This document shows, piece by piece, positions 21,684 through 31,245 of a stretch of 64,000 nt of DNA. The notes under the pieces were generated by a model, which was not told the DNA's origin, searched no databases, and saw only the letters and a list, made by a program, of their open reading frames with translations. The stretch is from NCBI GenBank assembly GCA_004194705.1, contig SADC01000900.1, forward strand, positions 186,001 to 250,000. Direction: 5' to 3'. Every line of letters begins with the position of its first letter. The stretch's first letter is position 1. The position numbers and the translations under genes are program-made. Origin of the DNA: Ditylenchus dipsaci. Lineage: Eukaryota; Nematoda; Chromadorea; Rhabditida; Anguinidae.

Positions 21684-24600
21684 ATGCTTATTACAAATAT
21701 AAAGTCTGTTTTATTTGTACTTTTCAACACTTTTTGACTGTGCACCTTGATGATTCACCTTCTAGAACCTCTTATACTACAGCTAATCCAGATGTCAATC
21801 CAACTAGCTCTTTTTTTGACCTAGGAGGAATTATCACAATTGCTATAAATCCTGAAGAAACCACACTCAATAGTATAGTTTCAGAAGATCCTTGGATCGA
21901 TCCTGATTTTGGAGACAATATTACATTAGCAACGCATCCACCACCCACATTTCCAGCTGCTATTAATGGCAGCGGGTGACTGTTGCGCCATTGCCTTTAG
22001 ACAAAGAAGCTGAGCAGCTTTTACGCAATATAAGTCGAGTTGTACCTGATTGCTGTAAATCTATTTTGCAGGTTGGCAAATATTGATATCGAGCGTTGAT
22101 AACTTATATAAAAATATTCTTTCTTCTATATTGAAAGCACAACGAAAAATAAACAAAACTTTGTAAACTAATTTAACGTATTTCCTCGTTTAGGCATACA
22201 CCACCTCTCCCAAAATTTTCAACTCAGCGAGAATCGAGAAAGTTTTTGATGTTGATTACTAGAGATGACGATTTGCCGTTTGCGATGTCGCGATGCGATG
22301 TTTTAAGACTGCATTGGCTTGCGATGCGATGTTGCGATGTTTTAAAAAATCGGTGCGATACATCGCAGCGATGCACGCAGCGATTTTTAAATTAAAATTT
22401 TCCAAACACTTATTCAACAAAAATGCCATCAAAACATCACAGCCTTTCAAAATTTGAATCTTAGTGTATTAGGGATATTTGGCGCCAAAGAAAAATTTAT
22501 CAAAAATAGTTAATTTGACGTTTTTTTTGCTTCATGCCTCTGATCTGGTTTTTTCTTTTCGGTTTTTGCATGCTTATTGCCAAAGATTCCTCACAGTAAG
22601 GGCTTTCGAATGAGCTATCAATTGCCCATAAAACACGTAAAATTTTAAAATCTCGATTGATTTCTGTGAAAATTCCCAAAGAATTTTCTTCATCTAGTAG
22701 ACTCGATTGACATCCTAGCACTATTTTGTTGTCAAATTTTTTTCAAAGAAAACCGGAGACTCGATAAAGAAGTAATTTGCTACATTTTGGTACCACGGAA
22801 GTATGCAAAAAATGCAAATTTAGGGTGCCTTATGCAAAAGTTAGATGGAAAACACAAAAACCCTTATTTTCACTCTGAAAAATGGCACTTGTTTGCTTTA
22901 AACGGCTTCTAGTTGTAAAATTCTGACTTTACAAAAATGTAGCTGAATGTCTGAGCTATCTTTTGGTATATAAGACGTTCTAAAAACGACGACTTTTTTA
23001 GATTTTTTGACGGAGTGAAATTTGGTGTAATTTTCAGGTATGATGAAGATTCGCAATCCAAGCTATGAAAGATGCAAGGAGCAGGCTGATGAGCAACAGC
23101 TGGAGGCTAAATTAAGAGCAGAAATTTCATCCAAGAGAGAGCATGCAGTCGCAATGAGGTGGAACAGGTTGAAATTCCAGCAAAGCACTCTGAGGAAATG
23201 AACCACGGACACCGAGCTATTGACCTATCAGACATTGTTTGAAGGGAAGAAAATTCATACCATTGTCATTTTGATTCCATCATTTACATGTTCTATCTTA
23301 TAGCCTAAAAATAATCACTGGAAAAGGGAAAATGTCGATGCTGAGTAGCACTCCTGAAGGAGATTGGTTGCCATGAGTAATTCAGCTGACTCCCCGTCGT
23401 GATTCTAAGCGCCATCGTTTCAATGACAATTTGGAAGTTAGTCAGATTCAGAAGACATACACAGTTTGGGGCAAGCACGTGCTGAAGTGTGAATTTAATC
23501 TTCTCTTTTCAGTGTAAGAGTGGTGCTATCGTCCTTCTGACTGACGGCTCCTTCATTCACATTCGGAACATTGGGAAACAGTTTGCGCTGTTAGAACATT
23601 GAAGATTATTAGCAACGCTGTTCTAAAAGAGGTCTCTTATCTGTTCGCGAAAATGAGAAAATGGACCGAGTGAGACTTAAGCGGTGTGTTTATGTTTTTT
23701 ATTTCATGTTTTATCGTGAGATTTAATTAACAGGTATGGTCGAACGGCGCTGATCTGATGAATAAGTTTGAGCCGCACCTCTCAATGAAAAATCAAACCT
23801 GACCCACAGATGTTGCAATCAAAGCCATGCTGTAGAAAGCTGACGATGTGGTTGTTGCCTGGCGTGACAGCATCCTTGAGCACAAAGTAGAAGAAAACGA
23901 AAATATTGCTTGGGATTGCCTTATTGTTTATGGTCCTTTAAATTTTGAAGAATCCTATGTGAGAAATGTATTATTCGAACTCAATATTGATCTGGAAGTT
24001 GACTATGAATAAATTTACTTTGTATTTTTGTATACCGTATTTTCTCTAATTATAGACCCGTGTCTAATTATGGACCCGTCTCTAATTATAGACCCCCCTC
24101 GGGGTAGGTTGAAAAATTATAGACCCGTCTCTGATTATAGACCCCCCCCCTCTCGACGGGGGTCTATAATTAGAGACCCTTTTAAGACGTTCCATCTATA
24201 TTACTATATTTTACTTAAACGGGTCACTTTAGGCCTATTCACAATTTTGGTGTCAAAATGATCCTTACACGCTTGACTCTCTAACAAGACCATCAGCGCA
24301 GGGTTTCACAACTATCACAGCTCATCAACGGGCTTAAAAAGGGCTAATTTCCTTTTCGGGTATTTATTTGACTGGTTAGACTGATAGGCCCCATCCAACA
24401 AAGGGGTGTCTTTTATAACATTATTATACAACTCACCTGTTTTGTATACTGAAATGTAGCAAGATTCTGTGCTTTCATTATAAACAATCATACAAAGAAA
24501 AGGATAGTATTAAGTGAAAGCTAAAATTTAAAAAACATTTCGCCATGTGCAATTCGATGCCATCCTACCCAGGGCTGCCCCGGAACACTGAGGTATTATT

Positions 24601-27600
24601 TTAAAGCTGACGCTTTTTTCGCAATTCTAGATTGCATGATTATTTATAGCCTCATGCTCAAAATACACCTGGCGTCATTTTCAGTATATGTTTGCATATC
24701 ATGTATAATAATTACAAAAAATAAGTTTCGAAATAATACCGAAACCCGACCCCTTAAAGTATATATTTTTCTTCCTTGGTCAAAACTTCCCAAGTTGCCT
24801 ATTTTTCTGAAGTGATTTCTCCGTAGAGCGATAGTTATCTGATTTCTCATGCACTTTTGCATGTGAGAAGTTAGTAAACCTTACGAAACGTCAATAGTAT
24901 GGGTAAAATTCAAATCTAAGTATACTTTTGACTGATTTTTTTTATTTTGGTGGTCAATTAGGGTATCTGCTGACAGTAAAGCAGTGCTGAAAATGGTTGC
25001 AATCGATTGCTCTTAAAGTCACTGAACTTGCTGAAAATAGAGTGCGCAGCCAGGGAGATTACAACCCTGTACCTAGGCAATGCGTATATGAAGTTACCAT
25101 CCACACCCTCCCCTCCCTCTTTTGAACATTTGATAAAAAAAATTCTGAGCATGGAGGTTGAAAAATATATAATATATAACGTACACCAGACCTCGTCCCC
25201 AGGGTGTACGTTATATCAAAAATTGACTGTAATGATTCTACCTGGACACTTGACTATCCTATCTGGTTACCTACCCACCTTAACTGGCCATTTAGCTACC
25301 CTACCTGGTAGAAAAGTGGGCTTGAACACAAGAAACCACTTTAAACCCAGGCTAAATCCACCATCTCCAATTTGGAAGGCAGAGATGAAGATTTTAGAAG
25401 CAACTTAAAATTTTTATTGTTTGTGCTTAAAAGAAAGCGGTGATGTTGTACTTGACGGTTCAGCAGATATATCTGGCAGAAAAGTGGGTTTGAACACGAA
25501 AATCCACCTTAAATACAGGCTAAAATCAAGGATTAGAGGGCAAGGAAAATTTTTTTTAGAAACAAATTTGATTTTACGCATTTGTGCTTAAAAGATAGCT
25601 AAGATGTTGAACTTGAGGGTTCCGGAAAGATATCAGACAAAACACTGCAAAAAGTGGCTAAAAAGTAGGTTGTAAAACAATAATTTTATAAAAAGTGTGA
25701 CGGACGCAAAAGAGCAAAGAACGATAAGACAAAAGTGTCGATGAACAGATAATCGACGAAATATAAATGTCGATGAATAGACAATCGACAAAATATAAGT
25801 ATCGGTGAATAAATAATCGACGAATTAAAGGCATCGATGAGTTGAGCTGGCGATGAGTTTTGCCATCGATGAGTTTTGCCGGCGATGAGTTTTGGAAGCG
25901 ATAAGTTTCTTTTGGCGATGAGTTTTGTTGGCGATGAGTTTTGCAGCGATGAGTTTTGCATCGATAAATTTTATTGTCGATGACTGTTGCATCGATGAAT
26001 TGACCTGCACCCAAAATTATAGACCCGTCTCTAATTATGGAGCCGTCTCTTATTATAGACCCCCTCGGGGATAGGTTGAAAAATTATAGACCCGGGTCTA
26101 TAATTAGAGAAAATACGGTATTGCTAGTTTTTAAGGGAATTTGTTGGATCTTGATATAAATATCTGATTTTGAGTGACTAAAGCGACAAAAATTTAAAAA
26201 AGCGCGTAAAAAATGCAATTGAATTCTTGGCGTTTTGTTTAAGTTGAACTACAAGGAATTCAAATTTTGAACGGCTGTGACATATCAATTTGATACATAA
26301 AACTCAACAATAGTAGGTTTTGTTCAAAAATATGACTTATTCGGCTGTTTCTGGAATCAGGTTTGATCTTCTGTAATCGAAAACATCTCTCGCTGCGAAA
26401 AAGAGAGTTGCTTAACTTGGTCACTTGGTTAACTGGTTGCTGGCGCGGAGATGAGCAATGATTGCCAGGATTGGAAACGTTTGATTCGCCGTTTATGCTT
26501 TTTGGCTGTTTGTTCTTTTAGGTTCTCTTCCACGAAGATTCTACTAATCAAGTGGGATCTTGTACTGCTCTCTGTTTTGATGTGATTGAGTATCTGTCTG
26601 CTCAGGTTTTTATCTCCAGGCTGTGCAGAATCTTGACAATCTTTTCAGGTTTTCGAATTGCTGGGAGTGTTGGGCGCAGTCATAGGCTTGCTGGACTTGA
26701 TGTCTCAAATGCTAGAAATTCGTGCAAATCTTTGCTCCAAGGTGCATTAGATAAATTTTTTCAGCTTGTTTGCCGTCTATTGCTTTTTTTCTGTTTGTTC
26801 TTTCCAGGTTTTCTGCGAAGCGACTGAGAATGTCAAATATTTCCTCGAGAAAGGAGAAAGGGCAGGCTCACAAAATGTTGTTTTCTGTTGGATCGAAAAA
26901 AAAGCAGCCAACAGCATGATCTATGATGTGGAGCTACCCTTAGTTTATCTGCAAACGCTTCGTCTTAGGCTATGTTGATGAGTCAATTAATTTTTTTCAC
27001 TGTCTCCGGCGCAAACTGATCGTGACTGAGTATAGCGTGAATATTTTCGATATCAGACTTTCTGCATGTTCGATTTAGGCGAAACATCGAAAAATGAAAC
27101 AAGTGAAAAATTAAAGTTTGAGTCAAATTGTTTGACTTTTTTTTCGTGTTAGGACTAAATAAAATTTGAAAAATGGCATGCGATGTTTTTCAAATTTGCG
27201 ATGCGATGTTGCGATGCGATGTTTTTCGACAAAATTTGCTGCGTGCGATGCGATGTTGCGATGCGATACATCGCAGCGTCGTCATCTCTATTGATTACGA
27301 GCATTGTATAGGCTTACAGGACCATCGTTTCTGCGCGCCAACTATTTATTCTAGCAAGCTGCTTCCTTTACATTGAGCTTTTTTTAATGTAGGTAAAAAG
27401 CGAATTTGGTGTTTATTAGTTTCCTCAACTATCAGGTCCTCTACCCTTCTTACTTGTTTGATTTTAGTTAAAAAACCATGATTTTTGCGCGCAGCGGTTG
27501 TTCCCCGCCAATTCGAATTTTTACCTAATCATTCAACTTCTGTACGGACTTTTCAACTTGGTTTCTAACAAAGCAAGACTTTGGATTTAATTTTATGTGT

Positions 27601-30124
27601 AGTTTTGTTAGAAACAGAAGTTCAACGATCGGGAAAAAAGTTCGAATTGGCGGGGGACAACCGCTGCGCGCAAAATATCATGGTTTTTTTAACTAAAATC
27701 AAACAAGTAAGAACGGCAGAGGACCTGATAGTTGGGAAACTAATAAACACCAAATTTGCTTTTTACCTACATTAAAAAAAACTCAAAGTAAAGAGAGCAG
27801 CTTGTTAGAATGAATAGTTGGCTGTCTTTTGCTTGAAAAAAAGTATCGGCACCAGTACAGTATCCTTTGCTTTTTTCTTTGTTACTATTGTTGTTTTGTA
27901 ATTTATTAGGCCTCAGTTTAACCAAGAGTTATCGAGCGTATGTTGGGCTGGGCTCAAACACGCTGCAGAGTCCGTCATGTAATATGGTTCAAAAACTCTT
28001 GCCTAAAGCCAATATAAATTTGTAAAAATACAGAGTGTGGCAATTTTGATTTTCTCATATCTTTTTTCCTGTTACCCTTTATTTATTTTTGTTAGAAAGC
28101 CCGTTTAGAAAAAATTTTGTTTTCGTTTCGGTAGGGCTTCTTTCGTTAATCATTTCGTCACTTAACAGGTTAAATGAGAAAAGTGGTGACAATTTAGGTG
28201 GCCGAAATATTGATTTAATGCTTTATGATACAATAACATCTTAGCCCTATGTTGTAACGCAGATTAAGAGCTACAAAAGCTATTTTTACATAAAAATGTA
28301 AATTAAAGTTCAGATGTGACTTTGTGAGAAAAAAACCAAAAATAACCGAAATCCAACTATATTTGTTAAAGCATGACTTTTCTTTTTTTTGTGCTGTTTA
28401 GCAATGAAAAAACAAATGCAAAAAGACTATTCAAAGCAAAAACAAATTGCTTTTAAAATGGTTTTCTAATAAAAAAAGTTCAAAGGACGAAAGATCTAAG
28501 CAAATCAAATTCCTAAATAATTACCATGCCCTGTAGATTTGATATATCTTCAGAAAGCATCGAATGGCAACTTTGTTCAACTATTGAATGACACCTGCAG
28601 GTAGTTTTGAAAATGATTTATACATTTGTATTTTTCATTTGTCTATACAATTAGTGCGTTATATGAGCTTGGAAGCTGTGATTGTGGCGCCACAAACATG
28701 TTGTGCGAAGATCCTCAAGGTACTTGTCTTAAAAATTTAGTTAAATTTTCATCTGTATATTTTTTAGTTACCATTAATTCAATGAGATGTTTGTCAAAGT
28801 AAATCAAATGACTTAATAATGAAATCAGAAAAATAAAGCCCATGAACTAAAAGTTTTGAAAATTAGACAGAGGATTTACACATTTTCACCAATACCCTTT
28901 ATTTTATATTAAAAAAACAGAAAATATTACTTTCTAGCCACAGATTTGACATTCCAGCAGAAATTTTTTGTGGCTATTTTTAAATATTCTGTTACCAAAA
29001 ATATGATTATTGAAATTATAAAACAATGTGAATTTAAAAAAAACTCTGATTTAAAGCCTTTCTCTTGTGAATTCTTGCAAGGACACTATTGACATGACAG
29101 CTACTGACAAGTGCAGGTAAAAATTAATCGGTCCTGTTTAAAAAACCCACCCATTTACACCTCGGTCTACGCTAGTGGCTTTTTTTAAGCGCAATGTAGC
29201 TTAAACGGGGCATGCGCGTGCATTTCAAAAAATTAAGGTGGACCAGCAAATGTTTTTGAGCTTTTCCATTATTCAATCGTTTTGCGTTATTAATGCAATA
29301 TTAATGATCTTTTCCAACTTTTAAAAGTTAGGCAGAAAACTTAAAAAATCTAGATGAGAACTCATGTAAAAAATATGCAAGAAAAAAGAACTGATATCCC
29401 CGCCTTTTCGCCATCTAACGCACGGGCATGTCTGTCGCTGATGGGAATATCTTGAAAGGCAAGTACCAGTGAAATTATGGAGTTCAGGAAAAACATGCTT
29501 CAGTCCGTTCTAACGCAAGCGCTCTTAAAGGGCCATTGCCGTCCCCGACAACGAGAATTTCAAATGTTTGAATTCGCGCGGGACAGTTCTCTTTCGTCTC
29601 GCACTGTACTCTTTTGACTTGCTTCGAATGACTCAAAAGAGTAAAATGAAAGACGAAAGGGAACTGTCCCGCGCCAATTCAAACATTTGAAATTCTCGTT
29701 GTCGGGACGGCAATGGCCCTTTAACCTGTGCTTAAGCCAAGGGCAAAAAAACATAGAGATCCAAGGCAAAACAATCTTTTCAAATTGTCTTATTAATCTC
29801 GGATTTTATTTTTTCATTATCGATATTTTTAGCAAGTTGTTAGCTTTTGTAAACTGTTCTGCTCCAATAATAGAAGAAAACTGTGATTCCTTTGCTTCCC
29901 AGTGGTTTTTCAGGGATATGCAAGAACTAATGTATTTTTAGCAGCACTATAAAATAGAAAAGTATAACTTTAGTGCCGGTCTGCCTACTAAAAACACATG
30001 TGATTGCAAAAAGCTGCGAGAATTTGTAGCTTTAAAAGCTGACCCACCAAATGCATCACCGGCCTTCTCTGCTGATTCAACCATGCTTTTAAGTCTTATT
30101 TTGTTTGTGACAATTATCAGTTAA
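21684..30124 (+). CDS. Unrecognised secreted cysteine-rich protein with GPI-type tail, seven exons
   Basis: Exons: 21684-22071, 28554-28600, 28655-28719, 28768-28798, 29057-29116, 29833-29848, 29942-30124. Phases join exactly and, after two single-base corrections in exon 1, give about 263 residues. The start ATG opens a signal-peptide-like stretch (MLITNIKSVLFVLFNTF). A missing T at about 21734 and a missing G at about 21974 break exon 1. The mature part is acidic (SEDPWIDPDFGDN), then cysteine-rich: PDCCKSILQ, NDTCSALYELGSCDCGATNM, LVNSCKDTIDMTATDKC, NTCDCKKLREF. The end, SADSTMLLSLILFVTIIS, has small residues before a terminal hydrophobic run, as in GPI-anchored proteins. I recognise no family. 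Intron 1 holds a 5-kb hAT-like element; intron 5 a hairpin MITE. Function unknown; a cell-surface role is inferred from the two ends. Confidence 0.72.
23039..24012 (+). pseudogene. Broken coding fragments carried by the hAT-like element, cluster 1
   Basis: After a TTTTCAG acceptor, a frame from 23041 encodes MMKIRNPSYERCKEQADEQQ and a charged helix to about 23205. A different frame continues with AKHSEEMNHGHRAIDLSDIV and a stop. Further pieces: LTPRRDSKRHRFNDNLEVSQ (23385-23465), then after a CTTTTCAG acceptor GAIVLLTDGSFIHIRNIGKQ (23516-23600), and after ATTAACAG at 23731 a stretch VWSNGADLMNKFEPHLSM, a stop, one frame change and KADDVVVAWRDSILEHKVEE ending with TAA at 24010. Exon-intron structure is recognisable but frames are broken by stops and shifts. 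I do not recognise the protein. Confidence 0.5.
25300..25670. repeat. Second locus of the 190-bp tandem repeat
   Basis: Two diverged units with the landmarks AAAGTGGGCTTGAACAC, AAATCCACCATCTCCAATTT, GTGCTTAAAAGAAAGC and GGGTTCCGGAAAGATATC, in the same order as at 11090-11480. Confidence 0.75.
25735..26005. repeat. Minisatellite, GGCGATGAGTTTTGCC units
   Basis: From about 25843 a 14-18 bp unit of the form CGATGAGTTTTGC repeats about nine times with drift; before it (25735-25840) a looser unit TCGATGAATAGACAATCGAC repeats about four times. The several minus-strand frames here (25658-26014), rich in THRQNSS, are translations of the repeat and not genes. Confidence 0.8.
26522..26978 (+). CDS. 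Three-exon open frame inside the hAT-like element, cluster 2
   Basis: Exons 26522-26605, 26649-26741 and 26808-26978 (28, 31 and 56 codons plus TGA), each after a good acceptor (TTCTTTTAG, TCTTTTCAG, CTTTCCAG) and all in phase 0, so the 115 codons read through without a stop. The protein runs VLFHEDSTNQVGSC..., then a hydrophobic segment LLGVLGAVIGLLDLM, then ENVKYFLEKGERAGSQNVV and WIEKKAANSMIYDVELPLVY. The 60 bases leading into exons 1 and 3 resemble each other (GCCGT-TAT-GCTTTTT...CTGTTTGTTCTTT), which points to a local duplication. No start codon was found; upstream exons may exist. Family unknown. It could be a captured host gene piece or element-encoded cargo. Confidence 0.5.
27338..27825. 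mobile_element. Foldback element with 240-bp arms; AGGACCAT-related core (copy B)
   Basis: Left arm 27338-27590, right arm 27600-27825, near-identical inverse copies: shared TGGTGTTTATTAGTTTCC, ATCAGGTCCTCT, TTACTTGTTTGATTTTAGTT, CATG..TTTTGCGCGCAGCG and CGCCAATTCGAA. The central part is homologous to 16475-16705. It starts about 40 bp beyond the right duplication of the hAT-like element and lies in intron 1 of the secreted protein gene. Confidence 0.8.
29529..29720. mobile_element. Hairpin MITE, AGGGCCAT family, copy C
   Basis: TTAA at 29525-29528 and 29721-29724. Almost perfect 85-base arms: AGGGCCATTGCCGTCCC, CGAGAATTTCAAATGTTTGA, GGGACAGTTC, TTTCGTCTC. It lies in the 716-bp intron 5 of the secreted protein gene. 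Confidence 0.85.
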
Positions 30125-30515
30125 ATGTGCCCATTTGCAGCTTGTGCAAAGATATTGTACACTATCTTAAATTTTATCAACTGCAGAATTTTTGTAAAAA
30201 GAATTTATATAAACTTATATTTACAAAACAGAAATCTATGAAAAAATTTAAATTTTTTTATTACATACAAAAATTTTAACCATGAATGCAGCACAGCCTG
30301 GTTGGTCCTGGTCAGTAATAACAAATTTCGGTCGATAACGGCCGGCCGGACGGAAAAATCTCACGGATAGTTAGCTCCTCGTCATTTTTAGCACAAACAT
30401 TTTTTCAAATTATTATATATTTGCTAATTTTTAATAGATGATTTTTATAACTTCAAAATGAGATTTTTGTCAATTAAACTGATAATAGCTGCCAAATTTC
30501 ACCTATCTAAAAATA
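30125..30515. other. 3' flank of the secreted protein gene
   Basis: Very AT-rich; no gene, inverted repeat or RNA seen. Confidence 0.4.
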
Positions 30516-31245
30516 CAGGGTGTTTTTTTAATTAAAATTGTTTTATTCTTTTATTTATTTTTTTCCTCATGACACATTTTAAAAAAGCTTATGCTTGTTT
30601 GAAAGCTCTCGCCGTACAATTGAAGATCTACTTTTTAGTTTTTCGAGAAAAAATTCTTTGTTAAAAAATCATCTTTGAGAATTTGATTATTATCGACATT
30701 TAGACAGCCATTTTCATTCATTTAACCAGTTAAAATTTTGATTTTTTGTGAGTATCAAAATTTTGGCACTATTTTGTAGCACAGCTCGAGAGCTAAAAAA
30801 CCTATTTTCTAGAAAAAAAATTAAATCTTAGAGTGTTGAGACATGGATTTAAAAAACAAACAGAAAATGACTCAAATTCAGTTTACGTTAACTGTTTTAA
30901 TTTTTCTTATTTTTTCAAAAAAGTCATATTTCAACACTCAGATTTTAAAAAATCCTGTTAACTAAATATTGTAGTTCTTGAGCTGCGCTATAACATGGCG
31001 GACAGCATGGTGTTCAGATGCAGCATTTAACAATAAATTAAAATTTTAATTAGAATAGTTGTCCCGTTGTCAAAAATAATCGAATTCTCGAAAATGATTT
31101 TTCACAAGGAATTTTTTTTATCAAAAAACCAAAACGTAGATCTTCAATTGTAAGGCGAGAGCTTTTAAACATTAAACTTTTTATAAAGTGTTTGGTCAGA
31201 CTAAAGTTATAGACTAAAGCAATTTTAATTTAAAAAAAAATCCTT
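30516..31245. mobile_element. CAGGGTG foldback element
   Basis: TA then CAGGGTGTTTTTTTAATTAA at 30516; the right end at about 31210-31245 is AATTTTAATT followed by an A-run. Arms share GAAAGCTCTCGCCGTACAAT (30610) against its inverse at about 31150, and GAGCTGCGCTA / TAGCACAGCTCGAG near the middle. No protein-coding content. Confidence 0.65.

Larger units (their letters stand above)
24035..26118. mobile_element. CCGTATTTTCTC inverted-repeat element, 2.1 kb, nested in the hAT-like element
   Basis: TA flanks. Left end CCGTATTTTCTCTAATTATA, right end its inverse. On both sides ATTATAGACCCGTCTC units and a TCGGGG..AGGTTGAAAAATTA block follow in mirrored order (24035-24175 and 26020-26118). The interior carries the 190-bp tandem repeat (25300-25670) and a minisatellite (25735-26005), and no transposase I can see. 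Relatives: 35167 and 37902; solo ends at 42719, 45494 and 49821. Confidence 0.8.
22260..27290 (+). mobile_element. 5.0-kb hAT-like element carrying gene fragments
   Basis: Flanked by a perfect 8-bp duplication TTGATTAC (22252-22259, 27291-27298). Termini TAGAGATGACGATTTGC and the inverse of GTCGTCATCTCTA; both subterminal regions (22260-22385, 27175-27290) are made of GCGATGTT units. I find no BED finger or hAT transposase inside. The cargo is two clusters of intron-bearing coding sequence (23039-24012 and 26522-26978), separated by a later 2.1-kb insertion (24035-26118). It sits in intron 1 of the secreted protein gene. Interpretation: a Pack-type hAT that captured host gene segments, or two subterminal regions of a large non-autonomous element; target duplication and ends are read directly. 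Confidence 0.85.

Noticed and set aside
25658..26014. Open frames on the minus strand rich in THRQNSS
   Set aside because: They are direct translations of the CGATGAGTTTTGC minisatellite in all three frames.
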